A DNA stretch of 64,000 nt from Paenibacillus sp. V4I7 (GTDB lineage: Bacteria; Bacillota; Bacilli; Paenibacillales; NBRC-103111), in the NCBI RefSeq assembly GCF_030817275.1, contig NZ_JAUSZD010000002.1, positions 6,138,001-6,202,000 on the forward strand. Reading direction: 5' to 3'. Positions 27,116 to 35,853 of this stretch are shown here, piece after piece. The position numbers and the translations under genes are program-made. Positions within the stretch are counted from its first letter, which is position 1. Every line of letters begins with the position of its first letter. Under the pieces are notes generated by a model. That model did no database searches. It was given only the letters and a program-made list of their open reading frames with translations, and had not been told where the DNA came from.

Positions 27116-27916
27116 ATGGAAGTGACATCTCATTTAGACTTGAATGGCAATTTCGGCAAAGTCACCTGCGAGCGGACATGGAAATGGGATACGCGGCATC
27201 AACCATTAGAAGATTTCGATTTATGGTATGCATGGAGCGGTACGGGTACGATGCTTCGAAACAAGAAGACTTATTCGGTCGAAGGCGGAACATGTTTTTT
27301 ATTCCGGCCGGGAGACAGAACCGCAGCAAGTCATGATCCGCAGCAGCCTTTAACGGTCACATACATTCACTTTTCTTTACCTGCCTCTGAACAAATTATG
27401 CAACGAATTCCTTCCGGTTTTCATTTTGTAAAAGATCGATTTGTGTTCGAAACGTATCTCAATCGCTATGTGGAAACGATGATGGAGAATACGAGGGATT
27501 CCGCACTTGAGGGGAAATTGCTGTTGACTTTGATGTTGATGCAGCTAAAACGCGAGGAAGAGCAGCCGGCTGCACATCCTGCCGATCATTTATCTGCGAT
27601 GATTCGAATGCTTGCTTACCGCATCCGCCAGACGCCGGGCATTCCTTATTCTCTGGGATCTTTAGCGGAGAACGCAAACTTATCTCCTCGCTATTTCTCT
27701 TTAAAATTCAAGGAAATCATGGGGATTTCGCTTGAACAATTTTTAATTCAGACACGCATTGAACGAGCCGAACACCTACTGCGCTTTAACGGGATGAATG
27801 CCTCTGAAGTGGCGGAAGCTTTGGGGTACAGAGACTTGTCTTTTTTCAGCAGACAATTCAAAAAGATAAGAGGAAAAAACCCTTCCGATATTAGGAAGGA
27901 AGGGGCTAGACGTTAG
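27116..27916 (+). CDS. AraC-family transcriptional regulator
   Basis: This 266-residue regulator has an N-terminal cupin-like sensing domain (~20-110; DLWYAWSGTGTML, GGTCFLFRPGD). A C-terminal AraC double helix-turn-helix spans ~165-262 (SLGSLAENANLSPRYFSLKF and ASEVAEALGYRDLSFFSRQF). An AAAGGAG site lies nine bases before the ATG. The divergent ferritin-like gene is the obvious target. The inducing ligand is unknown, but the sensing domain is of the type that binds sugars or small organic molecules. Confidence 0.9.
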   Translation: MEVTSHLDLNGNFGKVTCERTWKWDTRHQPLEDFDLWYAWSGTGTMLRNKKTYSVEGGTCFLFRPGDRTAASHDPQQPLTVTYIHFSLPASEQIMQRIPSGFHFVKDRFVFETYLNRYVETMMENTRDSALEGKLLLTLMLMQLKREEEQPAAHPADHLSAMIRMLAYRIRQTPGIPYSLGSLAENANLSPRYFSLKFKEIMGISLEQFLIQTRIERAEHLLRFNGMNASEVAEALGYRDLSFFSRQFKKIRGKNPSDIRKEGARR

Positions 27917-27981
27917 ATTCAATAAAGCTTGTCCTTGCAACACGAGCCGTTCTGTGCTCTTGGAAGCCAGTAAAGCGAGAG

Positions 27982-28206
27982 TTATTTCTTGTACGCATCG
28001 AACAACGCGATTTTGGCGTACATATCCTCCAGTGTAAATCGCGCATCCACCTCGTTGTACCACCGAATGAAGCGTTCTTTTTGGTGATGGACATAGCACA
28101 TATCCCGTGTAATTCGTGGTGCGCACTTCATTTCATAGGCATATTCATGGGTATCCAAAAGCAGACTAACCGCCGGCGAATCGTCTAGCAACCACATTTT
28201 TCCTTT
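27982..28206 (-). pseudogene. C-terminal remnant of an unidentified gene
   Basis: The last ~75 codons of a 138-codon frame (KMWLLDDSPAVSLLLDTHEY..., then a Tyr/Trp/Arg-rich tail) look like genuine protein. Upstream of about 28206 the same frame turns into low-complexity Ala/Ser sequence that is antisense to another remnant. The gene therefore appears truncated by a junction near 28206. The family was not recognised. It is convergent with the AraC gene, 65 bases away. Confidence 0.35.
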
Positions 28207-28207
28207 C

Positions 28208-28656
28208 GGGAAACGTGGATTCCCAGCTGCAGCGGCGGTACAACTGAAAGCTGGCGAGCCGGCAGCCAAGACATTCTGGAACGGTAAGCTGGCAAATGTC
28301 GTCAAGCTCACGGAAGCGCCGGCTACGGATTCGGATTCGAAACAAGGGGCTCCCCTTCTAAGCTTAACCCATCTCAGGATTTTGTTCGGCGTGACCACAG
28401 CTTACTATGATAAGGTTTCCTATGGAGATAAGAATATGACGCTCAGCACCACGGAGTATGAGATTTCCGGCTTTGACCTGCCCGAGAAGGCAAACGCAGC
28501 AAAGCTTCATCGGGCTGCTGTATGAGGTACAAGGATGAAAAGGAGATTGACCCGCAATTGCAAATCATTGTCAACAACCGTGAAGCTGCAGACAACCAAT
28601 CCCCTGTTCAACTTGCACATATGAAGCACCTCTACTGGGCTATGCGTGTTATGTAG
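28208..28656 (+). pseudogene. Two decayed plus-strand coding fragments
   Basis: The first fragment runs 28208-28525 (106 codons including the stop, no start codon; contains LKAGEPAAKTFWNGK and TTAYYDKVSYGDKNM). The second runs 28522-28656 (44 codons; MRYKDEKEIDPQLQIIVNN...) and overlaps the first by four bases in another frame. They could be pieces of one former gene split by a frameshift. I do not recognise the family. Nothing indicates expression. Confidence 0.35.
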
Positions 28657-28677
28657 GGATATTCATTTCGTAAATAC

Positions 28678-28752
28678 AACGACAAGAACCTCCCTACAAA
28701 GTCAAAAAACCTTGATTTAACAAGGTTTCGTTGTAGGTACTTTCATGTCGTT
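28678..28752. repeat. Long imperfect palindrome
   Basis: Arms AACGACA...CCTACAA...ACCTTG and CAAGGT...TTGTAGG...TGTCGTT pair with small internal loops around a six-base centre, about 75 bases in all. It lies in a gene-free stretch. The left end shares CGACAAGAA with other intergenic sites (8820, 8843, 25347), so it may be a dispersed repeat element. Confidence 0.6.
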
Positions 28753-28826
28753 AGACTTCAACAGAAACAAAGGGTGATTTTTTCTTTTTTTCTTTTTGAG
28801 TTCCCTTTGTTTGCAGCTTCTTTAAA

Positions 28827-28868
28827 GGCTAGGAACTCTCCAAGTACCTTGGAGAGTTCCTGATAGCC
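28827..28868. terminator. Strong hairpin downstream of the malic enzyme gene
   Basis: A perfect 14-bp stem AGGAACTCTCCAAG with a three-base loop (28831-28861) is extended by GGCT/AGCC outside a bulge. It lies about 50 bases after the malic enzyme stop. No T-tract follows, so termination is not certain. It may also block exonucleases. Confidence 0.5.
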
Positions 28869-28917
28869 AAACAACAATTTCTCGTGCATCGCTATGATCT
28901 CATATTTAACAAAGCCC

Positions 28918-30339
28918 TTATCTGAATTCTTTCGGGACTTTTCGAGCTACCTTCGTAAGTAGGGCAGCTTTGATAACTTGGTCCCTGACGGCGGTTACAA
29001 CTCTTTGATTGAATACACTGGGTATAATATGATTCTTGTTTCTTTCCTCATCACTGATGATAGAGGCAATAGCTTCAGCCGCCGCTAGCTTCATTTCTTC
29101 ATTGATCGTAGTAGCTCGACAGTCCAAAGCCCCACGGAATATTCCTGGAAAGCAAAGGACGTTGTTGATTTGGTTTGGGTAATCCGATCGACCCGTTGCG
29201 ACAACAGCGGCAATATCCTCGATATCCTCAGGTAGAATCTCTGGAGTAGGATTTGCCATCGCAAAAATAATGGGATCTTCTGCCATGGTCATAACGTCTT
29301 CTCGAGTTAATAAACCGCCCGAGGAAAGGCCGATGAACACATCAGCGCCACGTAAAGCATCCTGTAAAGTTCCTTTAATCCGATTGGGATTCGTATGTTC
29401 AGCAAACCACTGCTTCATTGAATTATCCTGTTCTTTATCTGAAGTCAATATACCCGTTCGATCTACACCAAGAATTTCCCTTACCCCTGCTGCCAACATC
29501 ATATTCGTGCAGGCAATACCTGCTGCTCCAACTCCACATACGACCACCTTAATATCACTGATCGACTTTCCCACTAGTTTTAAGGCATTGATTAAACCAG
29601 CATACATAACAACTGCGGTTCCATGCTGATCATCGTGAAAAACAGGAATGTCCAATTCCTCGCGCAATCGTTTCTCAATCTCAAAGCAACGAGGGGATGA
29701 AATATCCTCTAAATTTATACCTCCAAAGGAGGTAGCAATGTGTTTGATGGTTTGAATAATTTCTTCCGTATCCATCGTGCTCAAGCATATAGGAAAAGCG
29801 TCTACATCAGCAAATTGCTTGAACAGTACAGCCTTTCCTTCCATGACAGGCATAGCCGCGCGAGGGCCAATATTTCCCAATCCCAATACAGCACTTCCGT
29901 CTGATATAACCGCTACCATATTTTTCTTAATAGTTAATGTAAATACTTTATTGGGATCTTCATGAATGGCCATACATACTCTTGCCACGTCCGGCGTATA
30001 CACCCGTGATAAGTCATCGCGATTTTGGATCTGGCTTTTGGGAACCGTGGTGATCTTTCCACCGAGATGAAGTAAGAAAGTTCGATCGGAGACATGTACA
30101 AGTCTGATCCCTGTAATCAGGGATAGCGCTTCCGTAATTTGATTAGTTAGTCCTGCATCGGAACCATTAACCGTAACGTCACGAACTGTATTCGTTACGC
30201 TAGAATCGACAATATCTATGGCTACAATGTCCCCTCCGGCTCTAGCAATAGCTGTTGCTACTTCGCCGAACTTAATATGTGTCTCCATTTCAATACGAAG
30301 AATAATATTATTCCCCTCAAAAAAAGATGATTTCCCCAT
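28918..30339 (-). CDS. NAD(P)-malic enzyme with N-terminal ACT domain
   Basis: This 473-residue enzyme converts malate to pyruvate, CO2 and NAD(P)H in the cytoplasm. Residues ~12-85 form an ACT-like regulatory domain. The malic enzyme core follows, with VYTPDVARVC, the divalent-metal region VFHDDQHGTAVV, and the Rossmann loop GVGAAGIACTNMML. An AGGAGG site lies seven bases before the ATG. It begins 15 bases after the second GGT gene and ends the long peptide/gamma-glutamyl operon. There it could turn carbon skeletons from glutamate (through the TCA cycle) into pyruvate. The ACT domain suggests amino-acid control. Confidence 0.92.
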   Translation of the reverse strand: MGKSSFFEGNNIILRIEMETHIKFGEVATAIARAGGDIVAIDIVDSSVTNTVRDVTVNGSDAGLTNQITEALSLITGIRLVHVSDRTFLLHLGGKITTVPKSQIQNRDDLSRVYTPDVARVCMAIHEDPNKVFTLTIKKNMVAVISDGSAVLGLGNIGPRAAMPVMEGKAVLFKQFADVDAFPICLSTMDTEEIIQTIKHIATSFGGINLEDISSPRCFEIEKRLREELDIPVFHDDQHGTAVVMYAGLINALKLVGKSISDIKVVVCGVGAAGIACTNMMLAAGVREILGVDRTGILTSDKEQDNSMKQWFAEHTNPNRIKGTLQDALRGADVFIGLSSGGLLTREDVMTMAEDPIIFAMANPTPEILPEDIEDIAAVVATGRSDYPNQINNVLCFPGIFRGALDCRATTINEEMKLAAAEAIASIISDEERNKNHIIPSVFNQRVVTAVRDQVIKAALLTKVARKVPKEFR

Positions 30340-30354
30340 TGTTAATCCTCCTAA

Positions 30355-31848
30355 TCAATATTTACCAACACCCCATGATCCACCTCTTCTTGGATCGGCA
30401 GCACCCCATACTTGACCAGCAGCATGAGTAGTCTTCAGTCCATGAACCCCGCCATAAAACAAGGCATCAGGATTATGTACAACCTCATAATCAAGCCTGA
30501 TCAGCTTTTCTTCAACTTCTGCTTGTAGCTTGTATTCCGTTTGAACTACCTTTTCGTCTATAAAAAAACGGGGGGCAGCGACTGCTTCCTCTATACCTTT
30601 ATCCCGCTTCACCATATTCTCCAGAATGATGGACATCGTCATTGGGATTCGTTTACCTCCAGCTGAACCGATTACTATGCTCTGTTGGTGGTTTCGCAGA
30701 ATTGTTGGACAAGCGAAGCTTTGCGGCCTTTTTCCAGGTTCACATGCATTGGGTGAATCCACATTACTAGAAAAATTGCGCAGCTGGTTATTTAAGAAAA
30801 ACCCGCCCGCAGCTATACCAGGCCCAAAGAAGCCGCCGATTGTATTGGTTGTGGATACAAGCATGCCATCACGATCGACGATAGCAAAGTGCGTCGTATT
30901 GCCTACATCCCCCATTGTTACTGCTGCCTCAGACGATTGATCCAATCTGATGCTTTCAACTAGTGGATTCATATATTCTCGACTAATCAGTCGTCGGCTT
31001 GGAAAATCGTAGAAATCTGGATCTCCCAATGTCGTACTTCTCAGTGCATAGCATTTACTCATAATTTCTCCCCACAAGTGGACATGAGGCACTGATCCTT
31101 GCGGAAAAGTATGTAGACCCAGTGCTTCGCTCATCTTCAACGCCTGAATCAAGCTAACTCCGCCGAATGGAGGAGGACATGTGATCAAATCGTAATTATC
31201 ATATTCACTATAAAGAGGTTGCTTGAAAGAAATCTTATAATTCTGAAAGTCGCTTTCCTTCATTCCGTCAACGATCGATGAAATCTCGCGCGCCAATTCT
31301 CCTTGGTAGAACCAATCTGAACCATGCTCCTGAATAGCTCGCAGGGTCTGGGCTAACAGAGGCTGCTTTAATGGTTCACCTGGCTGAACCGCGGCTGTTC
31401 CTTCCGGGAAGAACTCTGGAAAGTTTTCCGGCTGGACATGCTGTACCTTCATCAATTGGCGATGCAACGCTTCTCCGACAGGAATTCCTTCCTCCGCGGC
31501 TTTAATAGCCGGATCAAGCAAGGTCCGTAAATCTATGCTGCCGAATCGCTCATGCACCCCTTGCATACCTTTGACGAATCCCGGGACGCCAACCTCCTCC
31601 ATAGAGACAATCCCTGACATCGGAGCCACTTCACGATAATCACATACCACTGGTTCTTGTCCGGACTCAGGAAATATGAGCATAACCCCGCCCCCGCCAA
31701 TTCCGGAAGCATAGGGCTCGACAACTCCGAGCATATAAGAAACCGCAATGGCTGCATCTACCGCATTACCACCTGATTTCAAAACGGATAAGCCTGCTTC
31801 CACAGCTAAAGGATGTGCCGCACTAACACCGTATTGACGCTCACCCAT
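30355..31848 (-). CDS. Gamma-glutamyltranspeptidase-family protein without signal peptide (YwrD-like)
   Basis: This 497-residue Ntn-hydrolase is self-cleaved before the catalytic Thr. T318 in NTTHFAIVD is the predicted nucleophile. GGNAVDAAIAVSY near the N-terminus and the GGFFGPG and SAGGKRIP segments match the family. Unlike the other GGT in this window, it has no signal sequence or membrane anchor, so it should act inside the cell on imported gamma-glutamyl peptides or amides. Its start overlaps the end of the ABC ATPase gene by eight bases, with a GGAGGTG site inside that gene. The length is short for GGT but fits cytoplasmic YwrD-type members. Confidence 0.9.
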   Translation of the reverse strand: MGERQYGVSAAHPLAVEAGLSVLKSGGNAVDAAIAVSYMLGVVEPYASGIGGGGVMLIFPESGQEPVVCDYREVAPMSGIVSMEEVGVPGFVKGMQGVHERFGSIDLRTLLDPAIKAAEEGIPVGEALHRQLMKVQHVQPENFPEFFPEGTAAVQPGEPLKQPLLAQTLRAIQEHGSDWFYQGELAREISSIVDGMKESDFQNYKISFKQPLYSEYDNYDLITCPPPFGGVSLIQALKMSEALGLHTFPQGSVPHVHLWGEIMSKCYALRSTTLGDPDFYDFPSRRLISREYMNPLVESIRLDQSSEAAVTMGDVGNTTHFAIVDRDGMLVSTTNTIGGFFGPGIAAGGFFLNNQLRNFSSNVDSPNACEPGKRPQSFACPTILRNHQQSIVIGSAGGKRIPMTMSIILENMVKRDKGIEEAVAAPRFFIDEKVVQTEYKLQAEVEEKLIRLDYEVVHNPDALFYGGVHGLKTTHAAGQVWGAADPRRGGSWGVGKY

Positions 31849-32857
31849 GAATTTGCACCTCCTGCTTGCTCGTCAGTGGATAATGACAAGCAACCAAACG
31901 ATCCACTCCACTTGAAGCAAGTGGCGGCGCTTCAGCTCTACAAAGGTCCTGCACATAGGGACAGCGTGTATGAAACGCACACCCGGAGGGCAGATTGATT
32001 GGATTCGGGGTTTCCCCTTCCAAGGCCTTTCTTTTGATTCCACGATGTTCCGGATCAGAGATCGGTATGGATGCCAATAAGCCTTCGGTGTAGGGATGAT
32101 CTGGCGCATGAAGCAAATCCTCCTTATTCCCAATTTCGACTATTCTTCCAAGATACATCACAGCAATACGATCACTGATATAAGCGACAGCCGGTAATCC
32201 ATGCGCAATAAACACATAGGTTAAGCCATAGCGCTTTTGCAGAACAGATAGAAGATTGAGAATTTGCGATTGTATAGATACATCTAGTGCAGATACGGGC
32301 TCGTCACATACGATCAACTTAGGCTTCAGCGCTATGGCACGACCTATCCCCACCCTTTGCCGCTGACCTCCGCTGAATTGATGAGGAAATCTATTGGCAT
32401 AATCTGGTGATAAGCCTACAGCTTCCAAAATATTATGCACTTGTTCCTTCAGTTCCTTACCTCTGGCAATTCCATGAGTGAGCAGGGGCTCTGCGATGAT
32501 ATCAAAAATCTTCATACGTGGATTGAGGGACGAAAATGGATCCTGAAAAATCATTTGAATGTCTTTACGCTTTCGCCGCAGCGTCTCACGTGACAACTTA
32601 CTAAAGTCAACACCGTCAAATTCAACAGTTCCGTAAGAAGGCTCCGTTAAATACATCATCATGTTGCCCAAGGTAGATTTGCCACATCCGGATTCTCCCA
32701 CTATACCTAGGGTTTCCCCCTCAAACACAGTAAGATCAACCTGGTCCACCGCTTTGAGAATTTGTTTTTTCTTATTAAATATCCCGTGACTGATGTCGAA
32801 TTGCTTGCTTAATTGCTGAATTTGCAAGATCACCTTTCGTCCTTCCGTTGTTTTCAT
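31841..32857 (-). CDS. Peptide ABC transporter ATPase, OppF/DppF type
   Basis: This 338-residue ATPase energises the Opp/Dpp importer. Walker A is GESGCGKST, the signature is SGGQRQRVGIGRA, and Walker B ends CDEP. The C-terminal oligopeptide domain has the Cys cluster of the family (CAFHTRCPYVQDLC). The start at 32857 (MKTTEG) has GAGGTG upstream. The longer frame to 32902 overlaps the OppD-type gene. It is followed by the GGT gene with overlap, which indicates one transcript. Confidence 0.92.
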   Translation of the reverse strand: MKTTEGRKVILQIQQLSKQFDISHGIFNKKKQILKAVDQVDLTVFEGETLGIVGESGCGKSTLGNMMMYLTEPSYGTVEFDGVDFSKLSRETLRRKRKDIQMIFQDPFSSLNPRMKIFDIIAEPLLTHGIARGKELKEQVHNILEAVGLSPDYANRFPHQFSGGQRQRVGIGRAIALKPKLIVCDEPVSALDVSIQSQILNLLSVLQKRYGLTYVFIAHGLPAVAYISDRIAVMYLGRIVEIGNKEDLLHAPDHPYTEGLLASIPISDPEHRGIKRKALEGETPNPINLPSGCAFHTRCPYVQDLCRAEAPPLASSGVDRLVACHYPLTSKQEVQIHG

Positions 32858-32882
32858 GGCAGCACCTCTTCTCTTGTTCAGC

Positions 32883-33860
32883 TTATTGGAATCCGTTCTC
32901 ATAAAGTAAACACCGCACCTGATGGCCTGACTCTAATTCCCTCAATTGAGGTTCGTTTTGGTTGCATTTATCCGTAGCGTAGGAGCAGCGCGGATGGAAG
33001 CGGCAGCCTACTGGCATATTCAAGGGATGGGGTACAGAGCCTTCAATGGAATCCAAAGTCTCTTCATTATTATGCAATTTGGGGGTACTCTTGAGCAGTC
33101 CCTGGGTATAGGGATGCTTGGGGGCTTTAAATAAGGTATATACGTCACATTGTTCGACAATTTGACCTGCATACATGACCGCGACCCTATCTGCCATTTC
33201 AGCAATAACTCCCAAATCGTGAGTGATCAAAAGAATAGAACTGCCTTCATCACGGATAATTTCTTTCATAATCTTCAAAATTTGCGCTTGAATTGAAACG
33301 TCCAAGGCGGTGGTTGGCTCATCTGCGATTAAAATCTTAGGTTTGCAAGCAATCGCCATGGCAATCATAGCCCTTTGTCTCATTCCTCCGCTAAGTTCGT
33401 GAGGGTATGAATCGTATGCGCTTTCAGGTCTTGAAATTTTGACCTTTTTAAGCAGCTCCAGAGTTTGCCGTTTGGCATCTGCCTTATGCAATTGATTATG
33501 GTTCATCAGTACTTCCTGAATTTGATGCCCGATTCGAAAGACCGGATTCAATGCGGTCAGCGGCTCTTGAAAAATCATACTGATTTCCTTACCTCTAATC
33601 TTCCTCATTTCGCTTTCCTTCAGCTGCAGTAAATCCCGACCCAGAAATCTGACCTCACCTCCCACGATCCTGCCCGGGGATTCGATTAATCCTATAATCG
33701 ATAAAGAGGTAACACTTTTCCCTGATCCTGACTCCCCCACGATTCCAAGCGTTTCTCCCTCCAGCAAGCTGAAGGTAACACCGTCAACGGACTTTACAGC
33801 ACCATTCCCTGTAAAGAAATGTGTTTGTAATCCTGTAACTTGCAAAGTCGGCTGGTTCAA
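32883..33860 (-). CDS. Peptide ABC transporter ATPase, OppD/DppD type
   Basis: This 325-residue partner ATPase has Walker A GESGSGKS, signature LSGGMRQRAMIAMAI, Walker B ILIADEP and the C-terminal Cys motif CRFHPRCSYATDKC. It pairs with the OppF-type protein encoded 25 bases downstream. It lies 30 bases after the OppC-type permease gene. Confidence 0.93.
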   Translation of the reverse strand: MNQPTLQVTGLQTHFFTGNGAVKSVDGVTFSLLEGETLGIVGESGSGKSVTSLSIIGLIESPGRIVGGEVRFLGRDLLQLKESEMRKIRGKEISMIFQEPLTALNPVFRIGHQIQEVLMNHNQLHKADAKRQTLELLKKVKISRPESAYDSYPHELSGGMRQRAMIAMAIACKPKILIADEPTTALDVSIQAQILKIMKEIIRDEGSSILLITHDLGVIAEMADRVAVMYAGQIVEQCDVYTLFKAPKHPYTQGLLKSTPKLHNNEETLDSIEGSVPHPLNMPVGCRFHPRCSYATDKCNQNEPQLRELESGHQVRCLLYENGFQ

Positions 33861-33890
33861 TTTTTCTCCCCCTCATTACAGTCTCAATTC

Positions 33891-34817
33891 TTATACATCT
33901 CCAGAACGGGGGTCGAGAATATCCCTCAACCAATCCCCCACAAAAATAATTCCCAGGGTTGTAATGGTTATCGCCAAACCAGGAAACGTCGCCAGTCCCC
34001 AATTCGTCGCCAAATAATCCCGTCCAGTGCTGAGCATCCCTCCCCAAGAGATTGCCGGTGGTTGAATACCTAATCCCAAGAAACTCAAGGAAGCCTCAGC
34101 AATTATGGTCGTAGCCATACTCAACGTAGCGATTACACTAAAAGATGAAAATACATTGGGCAACAAATGTTTGACTATGATGCGCCAATCGCGGACACCA
34201 ATCGATTTGGCTGCTCTTACAAATTCTCTCTCCTTCAGACTGAGAATTTCACTTCGAATTACCCGTGCATAAACTACCCAATTCGTTATCCCCAGCACAA
34301 CAATTAACGTCATTAACCCCGGACCTGTCAGCTTCAAGATGACCAACGTAAAAAGAATACTTGGAATAGCCAGAAACGAATCGACAAGACGCATAAAAAA
34401 GTTATCGAGCCATCCACCGTAATAACCCGAAAGGAGACCAATGGTCATCCCAATCACACCTGCAACAACAACTGAAAATAAACCAACAATGACGGAAACC
34501 TGAGAGCCGTAGATAATTCTGCTTAAAAGATCTCTGCCCAAGTTATCGGTACCTAGTATGTATTGCGCACTACCGCCTTCCATCCAAAAAGGCGGAGCCA
34601 GCATATCGGCAATGTGCTGTTCTCCCGGATCGTAGGGTGCTATCCAAGGAGCAAATATGGCTGTCAGTGTAACAATAGTTAAAACAATGCACCCTATTGT
34701 CCCTGTTTTGCTTTTAAGCAGCAGTTTCCCCCACTTGGAGATTCGAGACTTTTCGTTATCTATTTGGTTTTCTTGCAAGGCTTCACTTACTAGGACCGTT
34801 TGCGTACTCGTCATCAT
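33891..34817 (-). CDS. Peptide ABC transporter permease, OppC/DppC type
   Basis: This 308-residue permease has an N-terminal cytoplasmic extension, a first membrane helix at ~36-56, and five C-terminal helices. The EAA-type loop AAKSIGVRDWRIIVKHLLPNV contacts the ATPases. It lies 12 bases downstream of the OppB-type gene in the same operon. Confidence 0.92.
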   Translation of the reverse strand: MMTSTQTVLVSEALQENQIDNEKSRISKWGKLLLKSKTGTIGCIVLTIVTLTAIFAPWIAPYDPGEQHIADMLAPPFWMEGGSAQYILGTDNLGRDLLSRIIYGSQVSVIVGLFSVVVAGVIGMTIGLLSGYYGGWLDNFFMRLVDSFLAIPSILFTLVILKLTGPGLMTLIVVLGITNWVVYARVIRSEILSLKEREFVRAAKSIGVRDWRIIVKHLLPNVFSSFSVIATLSMATTIIAEASLSFLGLGIQPPAISWGGMLSTGRDYLATNWGLATFPGLAITITTLGIIFVGDWLRDILDPRSGDV

Positions 34818-34829
34818 CCATCTACTCTC

Positions 34830-35747
34830 CTATCTATATTTAATACGCGGATCGAGCCATCCTACCACAATATCCGTTATCAGATTCATGACTATAACCA
34901 TAACGGCAATAACACATATTGCGGCTTGTACGACAGACATATCCCTTGCATTGATGGATTGAACAAGAAGCTGACCTAATCCCGGCCAAGCAAAAATCGA
35001 TTCGGTAACAAGAGCCCCCCCGACCAAACCACCCGTCTGCAGCATAATAATCGTAACGACAGGAATCAATGCGTTTCTCAAAGCATGCTTATAGATCACA
35101 ATCGAGTGTTTCAAGCCCTTGCTTTTTGCTGTCCTAACATAATCCTGATTCAAGGACTCCAGCATACTGGAACGTGTTAAACGAGCAATATATGCGGCAA
35201 CGGATGTGCCGAGTGTAATAGCTGGCAGGACAAGATGTGCAAGTGTACCGCTTCCGGAAACGGGAAACCATTGCAAATTGACGGCAAACAATAATACAAG
35301 CATAATTCCTACCCAAAAGTTGGGCATCGCTTTCCCCAAAACCGTTCCAGTTGTTACTATTAATTCAATAGCCGAATTTTTACGGGTTGCCGACCAAATA
35401 CCTAGTGGTACAGCCATAGCTATGGCAATAATCATGGAGGCAGCAGCTAGCTGAGCAGTTGCAGGCAGCCTTTCCAGCACAAGCGGCAAAGCTGCTTGGT
35501 TGTACCTGAAGGAATTTCCAAAATCACCATGCAGTATATTCCATAAATAGGTGCCAAATTGAACATAGAAGGGTTCATCCAGGTTTAACGCTGTCCTAAG
35601 CGCATCTCTATCTTCTTGAGTTGCATCCTCAGGAAGCATAAGTACAATAGGATCACCCGATATGTACATCAAGATAAACACAATAGAAATAATAATAAAT
35701 AATACAGGTATCATCTGAATCAAACGTCTAATCGCATAGTGCTTCAT
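34830..35747 (-). CDS. Peptide ABC transporter permease, OppB/DppB type
   Basis: This 305-residue permease has six membrane helices and the EAA loop RTAKSKGLKHSIVIYKHALRN. The N-terminus MKHYAIRRLIQMIPVLFIIIS is typical of DppB proteins. It lies downstream of the binding-protein gene after a 106-base gap that holds a hairpin, probably tuning permease levels below those of the binding protein. Confidence 0.92.
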   Translation of the reverse strand: MKHYAIRRLIQMIPVLFIIISIVFILMYISGDPIVLMLPEDATQEDRDALRTALNLDEPFYVQFGTYLWNILHGDFGNSFRYNQAALPLVLERLPATAQLAAASMIIAIAMAVPLGIWSATRKNSAIELIVTTGTVLGKAMPNFWVGIMLVLLFAVNLQWFPVSGSGTLAHLVLPAITLGTSVAAYIARLTRSSMLESLNQDYVRTAKSKGLKHSIVIYKHALRNALIPVVTIIMLQTGGLVGGALVTESIFAWPGLGQLLVQSINARDMSVVQAAICVIAVMVIVMNLITDIVVGWLDPRIKYR

Positions 35748-35801
35748 GGATTCACTTCCTTAAGTTACGCAAAATGGGCACGCAGTTGTCCATTATTAAA
35801 A

Positions 35802-35827
35802 GAAAGGAGCTATACACGGCTCCTTCC
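35802..35827 (-). terminator. Intra-operon hairpin between binding protein and permease genes
   Basis: On the minus strand GAAGGAGC pairs with GCTCCTTTC around an eight-base loop, followed by TTTTAAT. It is a probable partial terminator that lets the binding protein be made in excess over the permeases. Confidence 0.65.
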
Positions 35828-35853
35828 CCTTTAGGGCTTAATTAAATTGATAA

